Part shown: piece after piece, positions 9,502-15,939 of the stretch | How the letters are laid out: each line of letters begins with the position of its first letter | How positions within the stretch are numbered: the stretch's first letter is position 1 | Source of the DNA: Halieaceae bacterium | GTDB taxonomy: Bacteria; Pseudomonadota; Gammaproteobacteria; Pseudomonadales; Halieaceae | Direction: 5' to 3' | DNA: 34,950 bases | Assembly (NCBI GenBank): GCA_030066555.1 | Contig: JASJBK010000029.1 | Span: 1-34,950 of the forward strand | Program-made: the position numbers and the translations under genes | The notes under the pieces: generated by a model | The model's input: only the letters and a program-made list of their open reading frames with translations | Databases searched by the model: none | What the model was told of the DNA's origin: nothing

Positions 9502-9595
9502 GGAAGAGCGACATCCCCGGTGGGGTGCCTGGTCTTCAAAACCAGTGAGGCGCTGACGAAGTGCCTGGTGGGTTCGACTCCTACCTCTTCCGCCA
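9502..9595 (+). tRNA. selC: tRNA-Sec (anticodon TCA)
   Basis: 94 nt including an encoded GCCA end. Structure read by hand: acceptor GGAAGAG (9502-9508) with CTCTTCC (9585-9591); 6-bp D stem CATCCC/GGGGTG with a 4-nt loop; anticodon stem CTGGT/ACCAG with loop CTTCAAA and anticodon TCA at 9536-9538; long variable arm AGGCGCT/AGTGCCT with a 5-nt loop; T stem GTGGG/CCTAC around TTCGACT; discriminator G9592. The long variable arm, 6-bp D stem and TCA anticodon make this tRNA-Sec. The acceptor gives only 7 bp where bacterial tRNA-Sec normally has 8, because the 3' strand is one base short opposite C9509. The gene lies 4 nt after the selB stop, so it has no room for its own promoter outside selB. 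Confidence 0.96.
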
Positions 9596-9626
9596 CCTTT
9601 CCAGAACCAGGAATCAGCTATAGCGG

Positions 9627-10238
9627 TTACGCGGCAAAGGCCTTCGCACAGGCCGGGCGCGCCAGCAGGCGATCGGCATAGGCGCTCAGGTTCGGGAAAG
9701 CCTCATCGGTAATGATGCCCAGGCGCTTGGACATGATGCAGGCGTGGCCCAGCATGGTATCGGCCGCGGAAAAGTCGCCGATCAGGTATTCCCGTCCTTC
9801 CATGGCCTGCTCGACCGGGCCCCAGGCCTTGGCAAGCAGGCGTTGGGCCTGTTCGCGTACCGTTGCGTCCTGGCGCTCCGGTGGCAGCAGCAGCGTATGC
9901 ACCACGATGGTATTCACCGGTGGCATCACCATGCCTTCGCAATAGTGGAACCACTGCAGGTATTCCGGGAAACGGGGATCTTCCGGCGCGGGCTTCAGGC
10001 CGCCATTCTTGTGGCGCTCAAGGATGTACTCGGCGATCGCACCCGACTCGAAAATGCTGACGTCGCCATCTTCGAGTACCGGAACACGGCCCAGCGGGTG
10101 ACGGGCCCGGTGCTCGTCAGACTTCAGGTCACTGGGATTGAAATCCATCCTGTTGAGTTCGTACTCAAGGCCCAGTTCCTCCAGCAGCCACAGCGTGCGG
10201 CTGGCGCGTGAGTTGGGTGCGAAATGCAGCTTCAGCAT
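9627..10238 (-). CDS. Glutathione S-transferase family protein
   Basis: 203 residues. The N-terminal thioredoxin-fold domain starts MLKLHFAPNSRASRTLWLLEEL, with Ser residues at the usual active-site position, then GRVPVLEDG and the glutathione-binding ESGAIAEYIL. The all-helical second domain contains LIGDFSAADTMLGHA, the conserved N-capping/hydrophobic staple region of GSTs. It conjugates or isomerises with glutathione in the cytoplasm; substrate unknown. AAGGA (10247-10251) is 8 nt before the ATG. It lies 15 nt after the tandem isomerase-like gene and probably shares its transcript. Its 3' end faces selC, 31 nt away. Confidence 0.92.
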   Translation of the reverse strand: MLKLHFAPNSRASRTLWLLEELGLEYELNRMDFNPSDLKSDEHRARHPLGRVPVLEDGDVSIFESGAIAEYILERHKNGGLKPAPEDPRFPEYLQWFHYCEGMVMPPVNTIVVHTLLLPPERQDATVREQAQRLLAKAWGPVEQAMEGREYLIGDFSAADTMLGHACIMSKRLGIITDEAFPNLSAYADRLLARPACAKAFAA

Positions 10239-10253
10239 AAGTGTTTTCCTTGC

Positions 10254-11639
10254 TTAATTTGTGACTGTTGAACTTTCAAGATTGCCGGCTGACGACCCCG
10301 CTCGCCTGCGTATTTCCGCCGCCACCAGCCACAATCGATCCTGTCCCCAGACCGCGAGGTCCGGTTCACCGGCGGGTCCGGACAGCCGGTAGGACGGCAC
10401 GCCCCACAGGCCCATGCCCTCCACCATTTCATCCTGGAATTTCTCGACCGGTTCTTTCCAGTCATCGCTGCCCATCCGCTTGCAGGCCTCGCTCCAGTCA
10501 AGACCGACTTCTTCCACGGCTCTCTTCATGTTCGCGTTCTTGTGAAGCCCCCTGCCCTCCGCCCAGGCATGCCGCAAGAGCGTACTCAGAAGTTCACGAT
10601 CCTTGCCCAGGGAAGCGGCCCAGGGTAGCAGTGAATAGGCTTGCCTGGTGGGCGTGCCGATCGGCGAGACATGATGCCCAAACGGGACCCCGAAGAAATC
10701 CGCCTCGCGCTTGGTATCAAACAGGATATAACGCGCCTTGTCCGGGGTGGCGGGAACGCCCCGCATGATCATTGGCAGGACGGGTTTGTGATGGAGATTG
10801 ATCTTGCAGGCGTCGGCAAGCGCAATAGTCCTGTCGTAGATGATCGAGGTGTACGGACTGTTGAGAGACGGGAAAAAGTGCAGATCAAGTCCGCTGGCAT
10901 CGACACCTGCCAGGTCGATGGATGGCCGCGGCGCGATGTACGGATCCTCGGGCGCTCTGCAGGCGCCCAGGTCCCGCAACCGCTGCTCCAGGTGGAACAG
11001 TCTGTCGACACCCCAGTACCACTCGCCGCCATAGTAGAACATGGCACCTGAGTAATGCCCCAGCTCTGCCAGCCGGGCCGAGCCCCTGTCGAGCGCCTGC
11101 TTGGCCTCAGCCTCCGATGACCGGGCACGTGTGACAGTCTCACCGCGCCACAGGCCCGTGCTGATGCTGTCGATCTCGGCAACGAAGCGTTTGGCGTCCA
11201 GACCAGCCAGTGCCCGTGTGGCAGCCTGTTGAAGTTCAGGATCGGGAACCACGTCAGTATTGGCAGGGAAGCTCATGCCAAGGTGCGGTGCCACCAGCCC
11301 GGCATCACGGCGCGCCCAGACGGCCAGCTTCTCCAGCTCCGGTTGGTTCTTGCCGCCCGACGCGCGAATCAGGTGCGGGATGATCGTTACATCGTAGCGC
11401 TCCGCAAAGCGGGCGAGGACCTGCGCTGTCAGGTGGGAGTACGGATCATCAGGCTGGTGAAAGTACTCAACCTCATGGCGCCGGTTTTCGGCCAGCCGCT
11501 TCTTCTCGAAGTTGGCCCTTTTCTTCTCAATCTGCTCGGTGTTGGCGATGCGACCCAGATACCTGGCCATAAGAAACCGCACAATGCGCGGCGGATCGAC
11601 CATGCTCGGCGGGTTGGGATTATTGTCAGGCTCGAGCAT
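10254..11639 (-). CDS. Tandem HCCA-isomerase/DSBA-like (GST-kappa type) protein
   Basis: 461 residues, about twice the size of a normal 2-hydroxychromene-2-carboxylate isomerase. A charged N-terminal region (about 1-55) precedes two copies of the fold: the first begins VEYFHQPDDPYSHLTAQVL (about 57), the second DLHFFPSLNSPYTSIIYD (about 252). Both keep the D/SPY turn of the HCCA-isomerase/GST-kappa group, and neither has the CxxC of DsbA, so a glutathione-dependent isomerase or transferase role fits better than disulfide formation. AGGAGG (11648-11653) lies 8 nt before the ATG. The GST gene follows within 15 nt. It is transcribed away from the acyl-CoA dehydrogenase pair, with an operator-like palindrome between them, which suggests one regulated catabolic unit; the substrate is unknown. 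Confidence 0.85.
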   Translation of the reverse strand: MLEPDNNPNPPSMVDPPRIVRFLMARYLGRIANTEQIEKKRANFEKKRLAENRRHEVEYFHQPDDPYSHLTAQVLARFAERYDVTIIPHLIRASGGKNQPELEKLAVWARRDAGLVAPHLGMSFPANTDVVPDPELQQAATRALAGLDAKRFVAEIDSISTGLWRGETVTRARSSEAEAKQALDRGSARLAELGHYSGAMFYYGGEWYWGVDRLFHLEQRLRDLGACRAPEDPYIAPRPSIDLAGVDASGLDLHFFPSLNSPYTSIIYDRTIALADACKINLHHKPVLPMIMRGVPATPDKARYILFDTKREADFFGVPFGHHVSPIGTPTRQAYSLLPWAASLGKDRELLSTLLRHAWAEGRGLHKNANMKRAVEEVGLDWSEACKRMGSDDWKEPVEKFQDEMVEGMGLWGVPSYRLSGPAGEPDLAVWGQDRLWLVAAEIRRRAGSSAGNLESSTVTN

Positions 11640-11742
11640 GCGATGACCCTCCTGGAAACACGCCGCACACTACTAGTCAGGCCCTCGTCACTCAAGCCCT
11701 GCAGGTGCCGCAAACCGGCCACCGGGCCTCGCGCCGGCCGGT

Positions 11743-11761
11743 ATATAGACATTGTCAATAT
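11743..11761. promoter_or_regulatory. Operator-like palindrome, probable TetR site, divergent promoter region
   Basis: TATAGACA-T-TGTCAATA (11744-11760) is an inverted repeat with one mismatch, extended by an A-T pair on each side. It lies between the divergent isomerase-like gene and the acyl-CoA dehydrogenase pair. The 18 bases from 11746 match those from 14962, upstream of the tetR gene, at 16 positions. The region between 11640 and 11841 otherwise shows only AT-rich sequence with no clear -35/-10. Confidence 0.55.
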
Positions 11762-11841
11762 TTATAGTACCCTAGGTCGATCTGGTGATATGTCAATGGC
11801 GGCAGGGCCGCTGAACACTTTTGAGAGGGATGAATACAGGC

Positions 11842-12957
11842 ATGACCGCTCAAGCAGAACCACGCCTATTTGACCTGGGCCGCAGCGAAGACCAGCGGAT
11901 GAACCAGGACACCATGGAGCGCTTCGCCGCCAACGAAATACGCGCGGTGGCCAAGGAGGCCGACGAGGCCGGCGCCACTCCCGAAGGCTTCTACGACAAG
12001 ACCGCAGAGCTGGGCCTGTCACTGCTTCCCATTCCCGAGGCGCTAGGCGGCGCCGGCATGGCGCGCTCCCCGGTTTCCAATGCATTGAACGCCGAGGATC
12101 TTGCCTGGGGTGACCTGGGCCTGACCCTGGGCGCCATCTCACCACAGGCTTTCGTGAATACCCTGCTGGACCAGGGATCGGATGCCCAGCGGGAGAAGTA
12201 CCTGCCGCGTTTTTGCGAGGGCACCTTCTACGCGGCCACCACCGCGCTAATGGAGCCCCGCGCCACCTTCGACCCGACCGTGCCCCAGTGTACGGCGACT
12301 TCCGTTGATAGCGGCTACACCCTTAATGGCAGCAAATGCATGGTGCCGCTGGGCGAAAGCGCCGAGCTGGTGCTGGTAATTGCGCAACTGGACAACCAGG
12401 GGCCTGCCGCCTTCATCGTGGAGGGCACGCCCAAGGGAATGACCCGCACGCGCGAGGAGCATATGGGCTTGCGCACGCTGGAACTCGCTGGGCTCACTTT
12501 CGAGAATGTCGAGCTGCCCGGCGATGCCCTGCTCGGTGACGGCAGCTTCGAGCTGCAGCGCTTCGTGGACCTGTCGCGCATCGGCCTGTGCGCGCTTGCG
12601 GTGGGTTGCTGCCAGGGCGTGCTGGATTACGTGATGGATTACGTGAACGAGCGGGTTGCCTTTGGCGAACCCATCAGCAACCGCCAGGCGGTGGCGTTCA
12701 TGGTGGCGGACATGGCAATTGAACTGGAAGCCATGCGCCTGATGACCTGGCGCGCTGCATCCCGCGCTGAGCAAGGCCTGGATTTCCAGGAGCAGGCCTA
12801 CCTGGCCAAGGTCGCCTGCGCGGAACATGCCATGAAAATCGGCACCGACGGTGTGCAATTGCTGGGTGGCCACGGCTTCTGCCGCGAGCATCCCGTGGAA
12901 ATCTGGTACCGCAACCTGCGGGCAATTGCGATTTTGGACGGCGTGGCGAGCGTATAG
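11842..12957 (+). CDS. Acyl-CoA dehydrogenase-like protein, probable non-catalytic partner subunit
   Basis: 371 residues from the ATG at 11842; an ATG at 11830 in the same frame is possible, and the purine stretch GAGAGGG (11823-11829) does not decide between them. The acyl-CoA dehydrogenase fold is recognisable (helical N-domain with ALGGAGMA, middle beta-domain, C-terminal helices ending QLLGGHGFCREHPVEIWYRNLRA). It lacks the TEPxxGSD flavin/substrate motif (ATTALMEPRATFDP stands there). It ends in AILDGVASV, with Asp where the catalytic Glu of E-G-T would be and no C-terminal tail. The next gene, 53 nt on, has all these features. The pair resembles the alpha2-beta2 acyl-CoA dehydrogenases known from actinobacterial steroid degradation (FadE28/FadE29 type); that the two proteins assemble is inference. 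Confidence 0.85.
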   Translation: MTAQAEPRLFDLGRSEDQRMNQDTMERFAANEIRAVAKEADEAGATPEGFYDKTAELGLSLLPIPEALGGAGMARSPVSNALNAEDLAWGDLGLTLGAISPQAFVNTLLDQGSDAQREKYLPRFCEGTFYAATTALMEPRATFDPTVPQCTATSVDSGYTLNGSKCMVPLGESAELVLVIAQLDNQGPAAFIVEGTPKGMTRTREEHMGLRTLELAGLTFENVELPGDALLGDGSFELQRFVDLSRIGLCALAVGCCQGVLDYVMDYVNERVAFGEPISNRQAVAFMVADMAIELEAMRLMTWRAASRAEQGLDFQEQAYLAKVACAEHAMKIGTDGVQLLGGHGFCREHPVEIWYRNLRAIAILDGVASV

Positions 12958-12986
12958 GGGAACCCCTTGAGTCAATTGTTCAGGGG
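12957..12986 (+). other. Intercistronic stem-loop between the paired dehydrogenase genes
   Basis: CCCCT (12963-12967) can pair with AGGGG (12982-12986) across a 14-nt loop; GGGG at 12957-12960 is an alternative partner for CCCC. There is no T-run, so it is not a terminator. It could stabilise or set the ratio of the two messages. Confidence 0.3.
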
Positions 12987-13010
12987 CATTCTTTAGAGGA
13001 ACAAAAAAAG

Positions 13011-14210
13011 ATGATCCAGCTGGAAATTTCCGACAAGCACCAGGAAACCTACAACAACGCCCGCATGCTGGCAGAGCACATGATGCGCCCCTACTCGCGC
13101 AAGTACGACAAGGCGGAGCACACCTATCCCAAGGAAATGGAAGAGGTGGGCAAAATGCTGGCCGGCGCCCGCAGCGGCAGCGGTGGCAGCAAGCCTGACA
13201 GTGACCCTGCTGCCGTGAAGAACGGCGGGAACATGGGTGCGGTGGTCGGCATGCAGGCGCTGGCCTGGGGTGACCTCGGCCTGTTCCTGGCCATCCCTGG
13301 TAGCGGCCTGGGCAATGCCGCAATCAGTGCGGTGGGTACACCGGAACAGCGCGAAAAATACGCGAACTCCTATGCCGCTATGTGTATCACCGAGCCCGGC
13401 ACCGGTTCGGATTCCGCCAATATCAGCACCACCGCCGTGCGCGATGGCGACGAGTGGGTGATCAACGGCGAGAAGATCTACGTCACCGACGGTGAGCGCT
13501 CCGACACCCTGGTGGTGTGGGCCACTCTCGACAAATCCCTGGGCAAGGCCGCCATCAAGTCCTTCATCGTGGAAAAGGGCACGCCCGGCTGTGAGGTCAC
13601 CCGCCTTGAGCACAAGATGGGCATCCGTGCGTCTGACACCGCGGCGATCAGCTTCAATGACTGCCGCATCCCGCTGGAGAACATCCTCGGCAGCGCTGAG
13701 ATCGCCACCGACGATGCCGGACGCAAGAAGGCCTTTGGCGGTGTGATGCAAACCTTCGACAACACCCGCCCGCCGGTGGCCGCTATGGCGGTGGGTATCG
13801 CCCGCGCTGCATTGGACATGACCCGGGAACTTCTCGTGGAGGAAGGCATCGAGCTGGACTTTGGCCGCAAGCCCAGCAATGTTTCTGCCATAGAAGCCGA
13901 GCTCTACAAGATGGAATCAGAGTTCGAGGGTGCCCGACTGCTGGCCCTGAAAGCCGCCTGGATGGCGGACAATGGCCAGCCCAATTCCAAGGAAGCCTCC
14001 ATGTGCAAGGCCAAGGCCGGCCGCATGGGCAACTATGTCACGCTGCGCTGCGTGGAGCTGTGCCAGAGCCTTGGCTACAGCGAGCAACGCCTGCTGGAGA
14101 AATTCGCCCGGGATTCCAAGATCGTCGATATCTTCGAGGGCACCCAGCAAATCCAGCAACTGATCGTGGCACGCCAGGTGCTCGGGAAGTCATCCAGCGA
14201 GCTGAAGTAA
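13011..14210 (+). CDS. Acyl-CoA dehydrogenase, catalytic subunit
   Basis: 399 residues. It oxidises an acyl-CoA at the alpha-beta bond with FAD, passing electrons to ETF. Seen: CITEPGTGSDSANIST (FAD/substrate loop), WVINGEKIYVTDG, KMGIRASDTAAISFND, LCQSLGYSEQRLLEKFARDSK and DIFEGTQQIQ, whose Glu is the usual catalytic base. GAGGA (12996-13000) lies 10 nt before the ATG. It follows the degenerate homologue by 53 nt and converges with tetR, whose stop is 28 nt away. A small insertion near residues 50-65 (rich in Gly and Ser) replaces part of the usual N-terminal helical domain. Chain length and type of substrate are not evident. Confidence 0.93.
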   Translation: MIQLEISDKHQETYNNARMLAEHMMRPYSRKYDKAEHTYPKEMEEVGKMLAGARSGSGGSKPDSDPAAVKNGGNMGAVVGMQALAWGDLGLFLAIPGSGLGNAAISAVGTPEQREKYANSYAAMCITEPGTGSDSANISTTAVRDGDEWVINGEKIYVTDGERSDTLVVWATLDKSLGKAAIKSFIVEKGTPGCEVTRLEHKMGIRASDTAAISFNDCRIPLENILGSAEIATDDAGRKKAFGGVMQTFDNTRPPVAAMAVGIARAALDMTRELLVEEGIELDFGRKPSNVSAIEAELYKMESEFEGARLLALKAAWMADNGQPNSKEASMCKAKAGRMGNYVTLRCVELCQSLGYSEQRLLEKFARDSKIVDIFEGTQQIQQLIVARQVLGKSSSELK

Positions 14211-14238
14211 CCGTTAGCTCGCCACCGCCGCCATCAGC

Positions 14239-14868
14239 CTATGCGGCGGGATCCAGCTGCTGCCAGAGCATGTCTGCTGCCCCTGCACAGAGCTTCTGGA
14301 CGGAGGCAGATTTGGTATAAACGCCATCGAGCAACAGGCGGCTGATGCCGTGCAGGGTGCCCCAGTAGAGTTGGGCAAACTGAACAACGTCCACATCCTG
14401 GCGGATCTGCTTCTGTTGTTGTCGTTGCTTGAGCCGTTCGACAAAGTCACGAAGCGTGCTCCTGGCAGTATCAGAAAGGGACTGGGTGTGTTCCTCAGAC
14501 TGCCATGAGCTGCGGCCATACATCAGGTCGTAGTACTCAGGATTGTCGCGAGCGAAAGATATATAGGCCGATACATAGGCGCGCATCATCGATCGTCCGT
14601 CGCGATAGTTATTGCTCTTTTCCACCTTGTCCATCTCGTGGCTGAAGCGCCTGAAGCCTTCCTCCGCGACGGCACAGAGCAGGCCTTCCTTCTTTTTGTA
14701 GTGGTTGTACGGAGCGGTTCGGGAAACGCCGAGATTGGTGGCCAGGCGGCGCAGAGAAAGAGCCTCTTCGCCCTCTTCGCGGAGGATACGCGCGGTCTCA
14801 TCCAGCAGTGCCTGCTTCAGGTCACCATGGTGGTACGTTCTGTTGAGTTTCTTGTCGGCCTCGTGCAC
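14239..14868 (-). CDS. TetR-family transcriptional regulator
   Basis: 209 residues from a GTG start at 14868 (GGGAG lies 10 nt upstream). The N-terminal helix-turn-helix reads EALSLRRLATNLGVSRTAPYNHYKKKEGLL, preceded by the conserved YHHGDLKQALLDET helix. The C-terminal domain is a TetR ligand-binding bundle with a YYDLMYGRSSW segment similar to the WHG/TetR_C_33 type. An operator-like repeat overlaps the -35 of its own candidate promoter, and the same motif lies in the divergent region at 11743-11761. Negative autoregulation, and repression of the acyl-CoA dehydrogenase/isomerase genes relieved by an acyl-CoA or aromatic ligand, is the likely logic; the ligand is unknown. Confidence 0.92.
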   Translation of the reverse strand: MHEADKKLNRTYHHGDLKQALLDETARILREEGEEALSLRRLATNLGVSRTAPYNHYKKKEGLLCAVAEEGFRRFSHEMDKVEKSNNYRDGRSMMRAYVSAYISFARDNPEYYDLMYGRSSWQSEEHTQSLSDTARSTLRDFVERLKQRQQQKQIRQDVDVVQFAQLYWGTLHGISRLLLDGVYTKSASVQKLCAGAADMLWQQLDPAA

Positions 14869-14946
14869 AGCTCAGTCTCCCAACACCGTTCCGAGCCCAG
14901 GGACTGCACCAGGCAACTCGCACTGACTCGGGTATCTTCTGTGGCC

Positions 14947-14976
14947 AGTCTAACTTTTATGTAGACGTCGTCAATA
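14947..14976 (-). promoter_or_regulatory. tetR promoter with overlapping operator
   Basis: On the minus strand TTGACG (14974-14969) and TAGACT (14952-14947) are 16 bp apart. The imperfect repeat TGTAGACG-T-CGTCAATA (14960-14976) covers the -35 and matches the palindrome at 11744-11760. This is the usual placement of a TetR autoregulatory operator. Confidence 0.5.
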
Positions 14977-15064
14977 TTTGGGCAGCGGGATGACACTCGA
15001 GGTGACTATCCGAGGGCGCCACGGGAAAATATCGATTGACGACCTATGTGGGAATCGACGGTAT

Positions 15065-15832
15065 TCAGGGTTGCGGTGCGTCGAAGACCTGCTGCATGGC
15101 GGCCAGCACCACAGACGGATCGGAGCGACGCTGGTAATCCTCTGAAACATCCATCCACAGTACCTTGCCATCTGCATCGATCAGCAACGTGGTTGGTACC
15201 GGTAAGGCCTCGGTGTCATCCCCCGGCGGCGCCGAGTGGTAGGCGGTATTGCGCAAGCCGAACTTGTCGGTGACGGCCAGCTGTCGGTCCGACAACATGC
15301 GCGCCTGCAAGCCGTGGAGGTGGCGTTCTTCTGCGATTTCCTCAGGCAGGTCGGTACTCACAGTCACGACCTGCACCCCACGCCGATCGAACTCAGCGCG
15401 CAATTCTTCCAGCCGGCGCAACTCGCCGACACAGTAGGGTCACCAGTGTGCCCGGAAGAACTTGATGAGAGCGAGATGGCCATGAAGGCTGTCAGAGTCA
15501 AAGGTCTCGCCATTGCCATCGACAGCGGTGAAATGCGGGATAGTGTCGCCAACCTTGATCGCCCCACCCTCTTCCAGAACCTGCGGACTGATGTAAATGG
15601 TGAGCGGCAAAAACAGGCCGATGAGTATGCCTACAACAGGCGGCAAACCACCCAGCAAGCTGGTCCCCTTGATGTACGCGGCGAAACCCAGAGCGGAAGC
15701 GGCGAGAAACGCGACGACAAAGGGCGTACGGTCATCGGGAAGACTGACCTGGTGAACCAGGTAGAACCACAACACGGCGGTGCCCAGTGCAAGGACGAGC
15801 GAAGCAATGCCAAGTTTGGTTCCTGTCTTCAT
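15065..15832 (-). CDS. Membrane-anchored redoxin/peroxiredoxin-like selenoprotein (in-frame TGA read as Sec)
   Basis: 255 residues when the TGA at 15442-15440 is read as selenocysteine (residue 131). The N-terminal 90 residues hold about three transmembrane helices; the rest is an AhpC/TSA-type thioredoxin fold. The frame is intact on both sides of the TGA: IKFFRAHW-U-PYCVGELRRLEEL, then VVTVSTDLPEE and PVPTTLLIDADGKVLW. Relatives have Cys in the F-F-R-G-H-W-C-P-Y-C position, so Sec takes the place of the attacking Cys, with Cys134 as partner (UxxC). A 7-bp hairpin follows the TGA. It presumably reduces peroxides or disulfides, facing either side of the membrane. A purine stretch AGAGG abuts the ATG at 15832, an unusually short spacing. 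It is divergent from the Tat flavoprotein gene (107 nt). Confidence 0.9.
15412..15430 (-). promoter_or_regulatory. Candidate bacterial SECIS hairpin of the redoxin selenoprotein
   Basis: In the message, GTCGGCG (15430-15424) pairs with CGCCGGC (15418-15412) in 7 bp, one of them G-U, around the loop AGTTG. The loop begins 16 nt after the TGA and has G as its second base, as expected for a bacterial SECIS bound by SelB. Confidence 0.8.
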
Positions 15833-15939
15833 CCTCTGGATTGAATCACAGAAGGTCCGACGTCTTCCAGCGCCAGCAACGGTAGTCGGCGATGCCCGCC
15901 CCTGTGATGGCGGCTATCACCGGGAGTACACTTACTCCT

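Noticed and set aside
12247-13323. Long minus-strand open frame (358 codons) across the dehydrogenase pair
   Set aside because: Same reason: a shadow of two strongly supported genes, with no domain.
15065-15832. Reading the gene as a pseudogene or two genes split by a stop codon
   Set aside because: The stop is TGA, lies exactly at the active-site Cys position, leaves the frame intact on both sides and is followed by a SECIS-like hairpin, in a genome with selABC.
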